Counted from the first letter of the stretch, positions 1-7,573 are shown. The stretch is DNA of 64,000 nt from Hyphomicrobiales bacterium (GCA_004144595.1 SEEM01000003.1:1-64000), one strand, 5' to 3'. Translations and numbers: made by a program. The notes: generated from the sequence alone by a model not told the origin.

Positions 1-290
1 TGCCTGAACAGGCCATTCGGATCAGCCTCGGGGCGGAGCCCGATCAGAAGCGCCTTGACCACGGCCTCGTTCAGCTGACGAGAATTTTGCAGGGGCGCGC
101 GTGAGCGGCTCAACGCCGCTGACCATGAGATGGGTGACGCGATGCGCCAGCGTGGTTGTCTTACCTGAACCTGCACCGGCGATGGCAAGCAGAGGTGCGG
201 AAGCTGCCGCTCCGACGCCACGGGTCGCCGCGCGGCGCTTAGCCCGATTAAGAGCTTCTCGAGATACCCGAATGGCGTGACCGCGTTCAT
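1..290 (-). pseudogene. UvrD/Rep-type helicase N-terminus, frameshifted and truncated
   Basis: The ATG at 290 begins MNAVTPFGYLEKL, the usual opening of rhizobial UvrD-like helicases. Near 250 the homology moves to another frame (EALNRAKRRAATRGVGA, then LLAIAGAGSGKTTTLAHRV), so a frameshift lies there. The second part contains the Walker A motif GAGSGKT and the helix that follows. After HLMVSGVEPL, around 100, homology stops where the family would continue with a TFSRRAA-like motif Ia. From there to the window edge a third frame is open (QLNEAVVKALLIGLRPEADP), which I do not recognise. The start overlaps the stop of the upstream 84-aa gene by ATGA, so the two were once an operon. This is a dead remnant unless the frameshift is a sequencing error. 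Confidence 0.7.
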
Positions 291-541
291 GACTTCGGCT
301 CCAAACCCGGCCGCGCGCCGTCCGAAAACAGCCCGCGCAGGAAGCCGCGTGAGCACGACCGATCAGCATCGATCGCCAGCCGCTCGCTCTCCGACAGAAG
401 CATCAGATAGCTCTGCGCCAGAGCCCGAAATGCAGCTCGCTCGAAGCCCTCATGCTCATCGAGGAGATCCGCGATCAACGAGCTGATTTCTGCATCAAGC
501 GTCGAATCCTCGACCTGCTGTTCGGCGGGCTGGGCTGACAT
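287..541 (-). CDS. Hypothetical 84-aa protein upstream of the helicase remnant
   Basis: This is a short acidic, probably helical protein (MSAQPAEQQVEDSTLDAEIS...) with no motif I recognise. The start at 541 is supported by a GGGAG Shine-Dalgarno about 8 nt upstream. The stop overlaps the ATG of the broken UvrD-like gene at 290 (ATGA), so it was translationally coupled to the helicase. A perfect GAAC-N7-GAAC element at 562-576 sits about 20 nt before the start, suggesting SOS control by LexA. A helper role with the helicase is inference from position only. The C-terminus (GLFSDGARPGLEPKS) could be natural or cut short. Confidence 0.5.
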   Translation of the reverse strand: MSAQPAEQQVEDSTLDAEISSLIADLLDEHEGFERAAFRALAQSYLMLLSESERLAIDADRSCSRGFLRGLFSDGARPGLEPKS

Positions 542-561
542 CGATTTACTCCCGGTTATGA

Positions 562-576
562 GAACATAAGAGGAAC
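562..576. promoter_or_regulatory. Candidate LexA (SOS) box
   Basis: GAACATAAGAGGAAC is a perfect GAAC-N7-GAAC direct repeat, the reverse complement of the GTTC-N7-GTTC box known for alphaproteobacterial LexA. It lies 20 nt before the ATG at 541, where a repressor would cover the promoter or leader of the 84-aa/helicase operon. Confidence 0.55.
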
Positions 577-692
577 ATCGATGCGCTTTGAGTCAAGATG
601 CGAGTTCGCAACACATCCGCCAGGCAGTGGCCGGAACGTTCTTCATTCCTCGCTGTTTCTCAAAAATAGGCACCGCGACCCCGAGGCGAAAC

Positions 693-866
693 ATGACGAT
701 TCAGACAGCCGAAGATTACGAGGCCGCAATCGCTCGCCTCAGCGAACTCGGCCATGAGCCGGCAGAGGGTCCCGAGCAGGACGAGTTTTTTGCAATCAAT
801 GCGGCGATGGTCGACTTCGAAACGCGAGGTCACCCCGCCCTTATGGCAGGAGGCACTCATGATTGA
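693..866 (+). CDS. 57-aa mini-protein resembling a HigA antitoxin N-terminus
   Basis: The ATG at 693 has GAGG six nt upstream. The product begins MTIQTAEDYEAAIARLSELG, then an acidic stretch ending EFFAINAAMVDFETR. This resembles the roughly 45-residue N-terminal helical segment of HigA-type antitoxins (xYExAxxRixxL...eGxExexLxxLvexyE), but no helix-turn-helix follows. The next gene starts inside this one (ATG at 859) and encodes a similar protein, so the two form a coupled tandem pair. Earlier in-frame starts back to 588 lack a good ribosome site. Function is unknown; a stand-alone antitoxin-like domain is inference. Confidence 0.5.
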   Translation: MTIQTAEDYEAAIARLSELGHEPAEGPEQDEFFAINAAMVDFETRGHPALMAGGTHD

Positions 867-1029
867 GGCTACCAAGGCTATTGTTCGTTGTTCTGATGAC
901 TACGAACGAGCGAAAGAGCGGATTGCCGAGATCGGCTATACGCCGGCCACGGCCGAGGATGAGGCTGAGCTTTTTGGACTGATCGAGGCCGTCGAGAAGT
1001 GGGAAGCGCGGCATGATGAGTATGAGTAG
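859..1029 (+). CDS. 56-aa mini-protein, paralogue of the preceding gene
   Basis: The ATG at 859 overlaps the end of the previous gene by 8 nt and is preceded by a strong AGGAGG five nt away, so translation is probably coupled. The product (MIEATKAIVRCSDDYERAKE...) shares the layout of its neighbour: DYE-x-A, RI/RL-x-E-I/L-G, a proline break, an acidic E-rich turn, then a helix ending in W/F-E. It also resembles a HigA N-terminal segment without a DNA-binding domain. No toxin partner is visible nearby; the next gene is a MOSC protein on the opposite strand. Confidence 0.5.
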   Translation: MIEATKAIVRCSDDYERAKERIAEIGYTPATAEDEAELFGLIEAVEKWEARHDEYE

Positions 1030-1060
1030 CGTGGCGGGACGAAACCACACGTTCAACGCT

Positions 1061-1564
1061 CTACGTCTCTGGCTCTATCGGAGCGAGTTCATCATCGACC
1101 CTGACCGTTCCGATCGCGACCACGCGGGCGGTGATACCCCCAAGCCCGCGGACGGCATTATACCCGCCTGCGCCCAGAATTTCCTCCATCCGCGAACAGG
1201 GGTGGCACTCTCCCGTCGTCTCCAGGACGGCAGAACCGATCCTGAAGCGCTTTTCCTTCAGGGCGAGCAGGTTGATCCCACGAGTGACGATGTTTCGCCG
1301 CAGATCCGCAGGGCCAACTTCCGATCGCCCGAGGTGGCTGGCGATGGCTTCAAGATGCTCCGCTTGGATGAGTGTCACCTGCCGAGAGCCCGCGGCGCGG
1401 CTGTAGCGGTCGCCGATAACGCCCTGTGAAAGATCGAGATCGATTTTCTGAACCGGCACCACAGCCTCACGGCGACCCGGTCGGACACCGAGCCAGATAA
1501 TTCGTCCGGGCTTCACGGGTGCGTTCAGCAAGTGGAAGAGCGAGGATGAAGGGTTGAGAGGCAT
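1061..1564 (-). CDS. MOSC domain-containing protein
   Basis: This 167-aa protein has the MOSC fold (molybdenum cofactor sulfurase C-terminal type), which often handles sulfur or molybdopterin-linked substrates. Visible family features are VIGDRYSR near residue 68, the VTLIQAEHLE segment, NIVTRGINLL, and GECHPCSRMEE, whose conserved cysteine is the usual sulfur-carrying residue. The length fits stand-alone MOSC proteins. I chose ATG 1564; a longer reading to 1630 adds 22 unlikely residues that overlap the YihY remnant. It looks intact although its neighbours are degraded. Substrate is unknown. Confidence 0.75.
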   Translation of the reverse strand: MPLNPSSSLFHLLNAPVKPGRIIWLGVRPGRREAVVPVQKIDLDLSQGVIGDRYSRAAGSRQVTLIQAEHLEAIASHLGRSEVGPADLRRNIVTRGINLLALKEKRFRIGSAVLETTGECHPCSRMEEILGAGGYNAVRGLGGITARVVAIGTVRVDDELAPIEPET

Positions 1565-1971
1565 GGTGTCACGTGCTCTTTGATCGGGCTGAAGTGCCAA
1601 GCGCTTGGCGGCTGCCCGCGGCGTATCCATCCCTTACGATCGGCCGCATCGGCGCCTCTCATGCCGATTGGCATTGCGGGACCTGTAGTGGTCTCTTCGT
1701 CCGTCTGTCGCTCGCTTTCGCAGTTCACTTCGGCCCCGATCAGCACAATGGTCGCTGAGAGCGACCTCCAGATCAGAAGGCCGATGGCCGCGCCGATCGT
1801 GCCGTAGGTCTTGTTGTAGTCCTCGAGGTCGCCGACGTACCATGAGAGCATTAGCGAGCCCGCAAGCCACGCGATAGCGGCAAAAGCCGCGCCCGGACTG
1901 ACCCAGGACCATCGCGCTTCGGTTGCGCAGAGGCGCTCACGCGGATTAGGCGGGTCGCGTAAGCCCAGCAC
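1525..1971 (-). pseudogene. Truncated YihY/BrkB family inner-membrane protein (C-terminal part)
   Basis: The segment WSWVSPGAAFAAIAWLAG, then SWYVGDLEDYNKTYGTIG, GLLIWRSLSATIVLIGAE and TTTGPAMPIG is the C-terminal third of a YihY/BrkB family membrane protein. Members are usually around 280-330 residues with six membrane segments, so the first four helices are missing. The frame stays open to about 2054 upstream but that stretch (ending HWGVILSVLGLRDPP) is not convincingly YihY and has no ATG. The tail after residue ~110 is not conserved and runs into the MOSC start. I call it a deletion remnant. Confidence 0.65.
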
Positions 1972-2012
1972 CGACAGAATGACGCCCCAATGGCTGGGAG
2001 CCCGGACGATTT

Positions 2013-2258
2013 TTAGGAGCGATGATGCGTATCTCGCGTCCTGTCCGGTAAATCATCGACTGCCTCGTCGGCGCCTTGATCCTTGTCGAGCACGCCTTCA
2101 CGAAGCACCTTGGTCGCAGCATCGGCCTTTTTCTTGGGATCGGTGGGAATGGCCTTGGTCTCATCCGTTGCATGCAGGCCAATGTTCTCGGGCTTCTTCC
2201 CGTCGTTGCGGGCACTGGCTGCGAAGGTGGCGAGAGCTTCCGGTTGATCTTTAGCCAT
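2013..2258 (-). CDS. Hypothetical 81-aa hydrophilic protein
   Basis: The ATG at 2258 has AGGAG about 10 nt upstream. The product (MAKDQPEALATFAASARND...) is very rich in K, D, A and T, has no cysteine or hydrophobic core, and looks intrinsically disordered, like small stress or desiccation-related proteins. I recognise no family. It stands alone between the YihY remnant and a gene-poor stretch. Confidence 0.4.
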   Translation of the reverse strand: MAKDQPEALATFAASARNDGKKPENIGLHATDETKAIPTDPKKKADAATKVLREGVLDKDQGADEAVDDLPDRTRDTHHRS

Positions 2259-2669
2259 GGCAGGTGTCTCCTGTTTGGCTCGCAACCCTTCAGTGGTGTC
2301 GTTGTTCCTCCGGCACTACGGCGGCGACGAGCGACGCGCGGCTCGATTGATTAGCCGAGAAGGCTAGGAGCCACCGCATTCGATCCGCCAGATGGTGGCG
2401 GGCCCGCGCATAATCGCTCGTTTCCAGTGAAACTGCGCGAAACGCCCGGGTGAGCCGGACCTGAACGATTTAAGGCGAATTTGAAGATAGCAGCGTCCGC
2501 CTTCACGGCGGGAGAGATGCGACGAGCGGGCCACGCGAAGCCTCGAAAAAGAGAGGGATCGGTGTGAGACATCCCTGTGAGATGTCTCACAGTCCGCAGG
2601 TCCGAGACGCCCTGAAAATATCGACTGATTTCAGCATCTTGAACACGGTCGGAGGTTCAAGAAAGGAAG
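2259..2669. other. Gene-poor 411-bp stretch before tRNA-Met
   Basis: No convincing gene is visible. The 79-codon minus-strand frame at 2351-2590 lacks a ribosome site and looks random. The stretch contains a perfect 11-bp inverted repeat at 2563-2591. It borders the 3' end of the tRNA gene, where an element attachment site would be expected. Confidence 0.5.
2563..2591. repeat. Perfect 11-bp inverted repeat
   Basis: TGTGAGACATC (2563-2573) and GATGTCTCACA (2581-2591) are exact reverse complements around a 7-nt loop. There is no T-run, so it is not a standard terminator. It may be an operator, or the remnant of a mobile-element end. Confidence 0.6.
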
Positions 2670-2746
2670 TGGTAGCGGGAGAGGGACTTGAACCCCCGAC
2701 ACGCGGATTATGATTCCGCTGCTCTAACCAGCTGAGCTACCCCGCC
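2670..2746 (-). tRNA. tRNA-Met (anticodon CAT)
   Basis: A 77-nt cloverleaf on the minus strand begins GGCGGGGTAGCTCAGCTGG and ends CTCCCGCTACCA with encoded CCA. The anticodon arm GCGGA-ATCATAA-TCCGC gives anticodon CAT, and GGTTCAAGTCC forms the T-loop. It looks like the elongator Met tRNA; a tRNA-Ile2 whose C34 becomes lysidine cannot be excluded by eye. Its 3' end faces the accessory region 1-2669. Confidence 0.95.
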
Positions 2747-2813
2747 ACAGGGCCGAGGCCGGCAGAGCCGGCTCGTCTTCGAGGCGCGATATAGGCGTCG
2801 TGGCAGGGGTGCG

Positions 2814-3470
2814 TCAAGCCTTGGATTGCGCGCTATCGGCAGAAGCGTGCTTGCGCAGCCGGACAACCTTGAAATAGCCGCGCCCGACATGAACGGTCTC
2901 GTAGCGGCCCGTCGCCTTGGCCCAGTCGGTCAGGCGGCTGACCTTGAAGTCGGAGCTCCAGCCGACTGCCTTCGACAGCGGCGCGACCGCGCTCCAGAAC
3001 GGCGCCAGCAGGCCGCCATCGTCGACGAGGCGGCTGGAGATGATGATCTCGCCGCCGGGCTTCAGCACGCGGTCCATCTCGGCCAGCGCCTGCTCGGGGT
3101 TCGGCACCAGCGTAATGACGAATTGCGCGGTGACCGCGTCGAAGCGCTCATTGCCGAAGCCGAGCCGGCAGGCATCCATCACCATCAGCCCGCGGACATG
3201 GGCGAGCTTTTGGATATCCACCTTGCGATGAGCGACCTTGAGCATGTCGAGCGAGAGATCGGCGCCGAGCACATGCGAGCCCGGCGTGAAATAGGGCAGG
3301 GTGAGGCCAGTGCCCACGCCGATCTCGAGGATGTCCGGCCCGCAGGCGCAGGCCGCCGCGACCGCCTCGCGCTGCGGGCGCGCCAGCATGCGTTGATAGA
3401 TCTTGTCGTAGAACTTGGCCCAGGTCGCGTAGACGCGCTTCTGGCCGTCGAGGTCGTAGGTCACCGGCAT
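2814..3470 (-). CDS. Class I SAM-dependent methyltransferase, PmtA-like
   Basis: This 218-aa enzyme has a Rossmann methyltransferase fold: motif I ILEIGVGTGLTLPY at residues 47-60, the acidic ribose-binding GADLSLDML near 70, and motif IV/post-I regions DAVTAQFVITLV and VLKPGGEIII. The N-terminal YATWAKFYDKIYQ matches phosphatidylethanolamine N-methyltransferases of the Rhodobacter type, which make phosphatidylcholine. It lies 38 nt behind mnmA on the same strand and is probably co-transcribed. The substrate assignment is family inference; another small or lipid substrate is possible. Confidence 0.65.
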   Translation of the reverse strand: MPVTYDLDGQKRVYATWAKFYDKIYQRMLARPQREAVAAACACGPDILEIGVGTGLTLPYFTPGSHVLGADLSLDMLKVAHRKVDIQKLAHVRGLMVMDACRLGFGNERFDAVTAQFVITLVPNPEQALAEMDRVLKPGGEIIISSRLVDDGGLLAPFWSAVAPLSKAVGWSSDFKVSRLTDWAKATGRYETVHVGRGYFKVVRLRKHASADSAQSKA

Positions 3471-3508
3471 GGTCTGGGATCCGCGCGGAAGGGCTTGAGC
3501 CTGAACGG

Positions 3509-4693
3509 TCAGGACAGGGCGAGGGCGGCCGGCGAGGGCGCGGCCGGCAGGGCGAGCGGGCGCCGCAGGATGGTGCCACCGCCAAGGACGCGGGAACCCG
3601 GGCCGGCATCGGCATAGATCACGCAGGCCTGGCCGGGCGAGACGCCCTCCTCGTCGCTGGCGAGCTCGATGCGCAAGCCATCTGCGTCGCGGAAGAGGCG
3701 GGCTTCCCGGGGCGCGCGGGTCGAGCGGACACGCACGGCGACGTCGAGCCCTTCGGCCGGCAGGGCGTCGAGCGGCATCTCGCCGAGCCAGTTGAGATCG
3801 CGCAGGCGGATCTCGCGCACGCTCAAGGCCTCGCGCGGGCCGACGATGACGCGGGCGTCGTCGGCATCGAGGCGCAGCACATAGAGCGGCTCGCTGGCGC
3901 TGATGCCCAGTCCCTTGCGCTGGCCGACGGTGTAATGGAGCACGCCGTCGTGATGGCCGAGGATGCGGCCGTCGAGATGGACGATGTCGCCGGGGCGGGC
4001 GGCGCCGGGCTTCAAGCGCTCGATGACATCGGCGTAGCGGCCGTTCGGCACGAAGCAGATATCCTGGCTGTCGGGCTTGTCCGCGATGGCGAGACCGAGT
4101 TCGGCGGCGAGCGCGCGGGTCTGCTTCTTGTCGATATGGCCGAGCGGAAAACGCAGCAGGTCGAGCTGCTCCTGCGTCGTCGCATAGAGAAAATAGCTCT
4201 GGTCGCGGCTGGCATCGGCGGCGCGGAACAGGCCCCGATGGCCGTCGCCGAGATCGCGGCTGAGAACGTAATGCCCGGTCGCGAGCGCATCGGCGCCCAG
4301 TTCCCTGGCGAGATCGAGCAGGTCGCGGAACTTCACGGTCCGGTTGCACTCGACGCAGGGGATCGGGGTCTCGCCGGCGAGATAGCTCTCGGCGAAGCGC
4401 TCGATCACCGCGTCGCGGAAGCGGCTTTCGTAATCGAGCACGTAATGCGGGATGCCGATGGCCTCGGCGACGCGGCGGGCGTCGTGGATGTCCTGTCCGG
4501 CGCAGCACGAGCCCGCGCGGTGAACGGCAGCACCATGATCGTAGAGCTGGAGCGTGACGCCGACGACATCGTAGCCCTCGCGCTTGAGCAGGGCTGCGAC
4601 GACCGAGGAATCGACGCCGCCGGACATCGCCGCGACGACGCGTGTGGCCGCGGGCGGCTTGGCGATGTCGAGGGAATTGCGGAAAGCGGTCAT
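3509..4693 (-). CDS. mnmA: tRNA-uridine 2-sulfurtransferase MnmA
   Basis: MnmA thiolates U34 of Lys, Glu and Gln tRNAs using ATP and a relayed persulfide. The 394-aa product shows the PP-loop SGGVDSS at residues 24-30, the first catalytic cysteine in [11 protein letters not shown] (C116), the second in SQDICFVP (C213), and the tRNA-binding GHYVLS and VGQRKGLGI segments. I chose ATG 4693; the longer reading to 4831 adds 46 residues absent from the family. The C-terminus carries the usual beta-barrel region. It is followed closely by the methyltransferase. Confidence 0.95.
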   Translation of the reverse strand: MTAFRNSLDIAKPPAATRVVAAMSGGVDSSVVAALLKREGYDVVGVTLQLYDHGAAVHRAGSCCAGQDIHDARRVAEAIGIPHYVLDYESRFRDAVIERFAESYLAGETPIPCVECNRTVKFRDLLDLARELGADALATGHYVLSRDLGDGHRGLFRAADASRDQSYFLYATTQEQLDLLRFPLGHIDKKQTRALAAELGLAIADKPDSQDICFVPNGRYADVIERLKPGAARPGDIVHLDGRILGHHDGVLHYTVGQRKGLGISASEPLYVLRLDADDARVIVGPREALSVREIRLRDLNWLGEMPLDALPAEGLDVAVRVRSTRAPREARLFRDADGLRIELASDEEGVSPGQACVIYADAGPGSRVLGGGTILRRPLALPAAPSPAALALS

Positions 4694-4887
4694 TCTCGGT
4701 TGGATCGTCGCTGGCTCGGGAGGCTTGAAAGGCGGCGTCGGCGCGTCTGCCGGCTCTATACCGGCTTTGCTCCGATGTCGCCAGCCGGATCGGCAAATCC
4801 TGCCGGCCTGGGCTCGTGGAACCGGGTCCATATTGCCCGCTGCTCAGGGGAGATGGTGCTAAAGCCTTGATTCAGCAAGGGCCGTTC

Positions 4888-4904
4888 CTGGCTTGCAACT
4901 TGCT
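4888..4904 (+). promoter_or_regulatory. Candidate sigma-54 promoter for fliK-flgD
   Basis: CTGGCTTGCAACTTGCT matches the -24/-12 consensus YTGGCACGRNNNTTGCW at all core GG and GC positions with exact spacing. It ends 44 nt before the fliK ATG. The activator would be FlbD, encoded at 11505. Confidence 0.65.
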
Positions 4905-4948
4905 GGACATAGGCCGGGCGCGTTGTTGCCCGCGTCACGGAACCGTTC

Positions 4949-6445
4949 ATGCCGATCCAGTCTGTGTTCACCCATCAGGCCTCTGCCGAAGCGCCGGCTG
5001 CCCGGTCGCGCGCCGTCCAGACGGAAGCGCGCGAGGGCGGCGAGGTCTTCGCGCTGCCTGAGGCCGAGGCCGCAGCTGCCGGCGCAAACAAGGCCGGCGC
5101 GGCGGCGACGGGCGTTTCGGGCGCCGTCGAGGCGGCCAAGGACGCCGTTGCTGCCGAGCAGGTCATCGATCCCGCAAAGCTGCGGGCGCAGGTGGACGCG
5201 GCTCAGCCGGCCATTTCGGCCGTGGCGCCGGCAGCGACCTCCGTCCCTGCCGGCAAGCCTGCGCCCCAAACGGCGCCGGCCGATGCCAGGGGGATCGCAT
5301 TCCTGATCGCGATGGCCGCGGCCCAGACGGGCAATGCGACCGAGGTTGCCGGCAAGAACCCGGCAGCGGAGTCCGGAGCTGTCACAGGCGAGCTTCGCGA
5401 CGGCGTGACGAAGAAGGACGACAAGGCTGCGGTGAAGGGTGAAGGCGAGGCGGAGGCGGCGGTTGCCGCTTCGGTCGTCGACAGCCAGATTGTCGTGCCG
5501 GTTCCGGCCTTGATCCTGCCTGCGGTCGTCCTGCCCCTGGGCCCGCTGCTCGCAGCCGATGTGGCTGCCGAAGGGGCCGGGGAGGCGATGAACGCCGAAG
5601 GCGGGGCAAAGAAGGACACGGCCAAGCCGGCGCTTGCCGCCGCCACCGCAGGGCTGGCGCTTGCCGCGATACCGTCCGAGATCCCTCAGGCGGAAATCGC
5701 CGGGGCCATGGAGGGCAAGGTTGCGCCAGGCGGCGTGCATGCCGCCGGAGCAGCCGGACAGGGCATGCAGGAGCTTGCGGATAGTCTTGCGAAGGCCGAT
5801 CAGCCGGCTGCCACCAAAGGCACCCCGGCTTTGGCCGATGCGAAGGCGCTCGATGCCCAGCAGCAGCCGGCAGCACCGTTCGATCTCTCGACCCTGCTGC
5901 AGCAGGCGCCTGGTAAAGCCGGGCATGAGCGCCTCCTCCAGCCCCTCGATCCGAATGCTGCGCCGGGCACGGCTCCCGGAGCGTCGGGGCAGGGCACGAC
6001 GAGCGGGCCGCCGACGCCGATCCATGTCGTTCCGATCGAGATCGGCCTGCGCGCCATGTCGGGAGCGCGGCAATTCGATATCCGGCTCGATCCCGGTGAA
6101 CTCGGCCGCGTCGATGTCAGCCTGTCGATCTCCGACAAGGGCGAGGTCAGCGCCAGGTTGGTCGTCGACCGGGTCGAGACGCTTCACCTTCTCCAGCGCG
6201 ATGCGCGCACGCTGGAGCGCGCCTTCGAGCAGGCGGGCTTGAAGCCGTCCGACGGCGGCGTCGACATCACCTTGCGCGATCCGTCCGACCAATCGGCCTT
6301 CCGCCAGAACCGCCAGCAGGACGAGGCGCCCCAGCGTCCGCGCCAGCCGAACGGCAGCGAACTGGCCGAGGACGCCCCCCTTTCGATCGACCCCGCCCCG
6401 CAGCGCCGTCTCATCCGGCTCGGCGGCGTCGATCTCAGCATCTGA
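4949..6445 (+). CDS. fliK: Flagellar hook-length control protein FliK
   Basis: This 498-aa protein has the FliK layout: a long Ala/Pro/Gly/Lys-rich, low-complexity N-terminal ruler region (residues 1-350) and a conserved globular C-terminal Flg_hook domain (about 363-450) with FDIRLDPGELGRVDVSLS, VVDRVETLHLLQRDARTLE and GVDITLRD. FliK measures hook length and switches export specificity by contacting FlhB. The tail after 450 is Q/R/P-rich. It is 15 nt before flgD and lies behind a sigma-54 promoter-like site, as expected for a late gene. The N-terminal sequence is poorly conserved, so identity rests on the C-terminal domain and context. Confidence 0.85.
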   Translation: MPIQSVFTHQASAEAPAARSRAVQTEAREGGEVFALPEAEAAAAGANKAGAAATGVSGAVEAAKDAVAAEQVIDPAKLRAQVDAAQPAISAVAPAATSVPAGKPAPQTAPADARGIAFLIAMAAAQTGNATEVAGKNPAAESGAVTGELRDGVTKKDDKAAVKGEGEAEAAVAASVVDSQIVVPVPALILPAVVLPLGPLLAADVAAEGAGEAMNAEGGAKKDTAKPALAAATAGLALAAIPSEIPQAEIAGAMEGKVAPGGVHAAGAAGQGMQELADSLAKADQPAATKGTPALADAKALDAQQQPAAPFDLSTLLQQAPGKAGHERLLQPLDPNAAPGTAPGASGQGTTSGPPTPIHVVPIEIGLRAMSGARQFDIRLDPGELGRVDVSLSISDKGEVSARLVVDRVETLHLLQRDARTLERAFEQAGLKPSDGGVDITLRDPSDQSAFRQNRQQDEAPQRPRQPNGSELAEDAPLSIDPAPQRRLIRLGGVDLSI

Positions 6446-6460
6446 ACGAGGACAAGCGCC

Positions 6461-7132
6461 ATGGCGGTCTCAGGCACATCCGGCACCTCCGGTACATCGG
6501 GCACCAGCAACAGCACGGTGACTGGCTCCACGAGCGGCATTGCCAACAACTTCGACCAGTTCCTGACGCTGCTGACGACGCAGCTCAAGAACCAGTCGCC
6601 GCTGGACCCGCTCGACACGAACCAGTTCACGGCACAGCTCGTGCAGTTCGCCGGCGTCGAGCAGCAGCTCAAGACCAACGAAACGCTCGGCTCCCTGCTC
6701 AGCCTCAGCGCCGCGGGCACGGCGACGAACGCGGTCGGCTTCATCGGCGCCACCGTCACGGCGGATGGCACCACGACACGGCTGGCCAACGACAAGGCAG
6801 ACTGGAAGGTCAACATGCCATCGGCCGGCACGGCGACGATCACGATCAAGGATTCGAAGGGCAGCGTCGTCCAGACCATGACCAAGACGCTGACGGCCGG
6901 CGACCAGACCTTCAGCTGGGACGGATCGACCTCGCTCGGCACCAAGGCGCCGGCTGGCGAATACAGCATCACGATCGACGCCAAGAACGTCGCCGGCGAG
7001 GCCATCACGGCGAAGACCCAGGTCAGCGGCGTGGTCGACGGCGTCGACTTCACCTCGTCGATCCCGATGCTCAAGATCGGCTCGATCAGCATCCCGATCG
7101 ACAAGGTGAAGAGCGTGGTCCGCAGCGAGTGA
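6461..7132 (+). CDS. flgD: Flagellar hook-capping protein FlgD
   Basis: FlgD caps the growing hook and guides hook subunit assembly outside the cell. The 223-aa product has a Ser/Gly/Thr-rich start (GTSGTSGTSGTS), the conserved FLTLLTTQLKNQSPLDPLD motif at residues 34-52, NQFTAQLVQFAGVEQQ, and a C-terminal FlgD Ig-like/Tudor region with FSWDG and APAGEYSI. There is no cleavable signal; it is exported by the flagellar type III system. It is in one operon with fliK and directly precedes the sciP promoter region. Confidence 0.95.
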   Translation: MAVSGTSGTSGTSGTSNSTVTGSTSGIANNFDQFLTLLTTQLKNQSPLDPLDTNQFTAQLVQFAGVEQQLKTNETLGSLLSLSAAGTATNAVGFIGATVTADGTTTRLANDKADWKVNMPSAGTATITIKDSKGSVVQTMTKTLTAGDQTFSWDGSTSLGTKAPAGEYSITIDAKNVAGEAITAKTQVSGVVDGVDFTSSIPMLKIGSISIPIDKVKSVVRSE

Positions 7133-7171
7133 GCGGCCGCGAATCAGTCGTGGACATCCGATGCGATCGTT

Positions 7172-7186
7172 TTAGCCAATTCTTAA
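7172..7186 (+). promoter_or_regulatory. Candidate CtrA box upstream of sciP
   Basis: TTAGCCAATTCTTAA fits TTAA-N7-TTAA with one mismatch and lies about 53 nt before the sciP ATG. A GANTC methylation site (GAATC, 7141-7145) is just upstream. In Caulobacter sciP is transcribed under CtrA control, which agrees. Confidence 0.5.
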
Positions 7187-7239
7187 AGCCGCCCGCCTAT
7201 GCTGCCCTCAGTAGCTCTGTTGAGTTGTGTGAGAGTACC

Positions 7240-7515
7240 ATGACCGAGCCATTGCGACCGCGGGTGAAATACGTGATCGGACCGGACGGAAGTCCGCTGA
7301 CGATCGCGGATCTCCCGCCGATGAATACCCGGCGCTGGGTCATCCGGCGAAAGGCCGAGGTGGTGGCCGCCGTGCGCGGCGGACTGCTGAGCCTTGAAGA
7401 AGCGTGTCAGCGCTACACGCTGACCGTCGACGAGTTCCTGAGCTGGCAGATGTCTATCGACCAGCATGGGCTCGCCGGCCTGCGGACCACGCGGATTCAG
7501 CACTACCGCCAGTAA
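7240..7515 (+). CDS. sciP: SciP, CtrA inhibitory protein (DUF1153)
   Basis: SciP is a small helix-turn-helix protein that binds CtrA at promoters and blocks its activation during the swarmer phase in Caulobacter. The 91-aa product has the family core almost unchanged: PDGSPLTIADLPP, RWVIRRKAEVVAAVRGGL, SLEEACQRYTLTVDEFLSWQ and GLAGLRTTRIQHY. I chose ATG 7240, which matches the family length; the frame is open to 7129 but those residues are not conserved and would cover the promoter. It sits between flagellar operons and is followed by a strong hairpin. Confidence 0.93.
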   Translation: MTEPLRPRVKYVIGPDGSPLTIADLPPMNTRRWVIRRKAEVVAAVRGGLLSLEEACQRYTLTVDEFLSWQMSIDQHGLAGLRTTRIQHYRQ

Positions 7516-7540
7516 GAAACAGAAATTCCGGTTTCTTTTC

Positions 7541-7573
7541 AAAGGCGTCGGCCCTGACAGGGCCGGCGCCTTT
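7541..7573 (+). terminator. Hairpin terminator after sciP
   Basis: AAAGGCGTCGGCCCT (7541-7555) pairs with AGGGCCGGCGCCTTT (7559-7573) over 15 bp with one G-T wobble and a 3-nt loop. It begins 25 nt after the sciP stop. The T-run is short. Confidence 0.75.

Noticed and set aside
2351-2590. 79-codon minus-strand frame
   Set aside because: No ribosome site, ends in the hairpin, composition unlike neighbouring genes.
2814-4796. 660-codon minus-strand reading covering mnmA and the methyltransferase
   Set aside because: Only its last 218 residues (from 3470) are the real methyltransferase; the rest is an out-of-frame Arg-rich shadow of mnmA.
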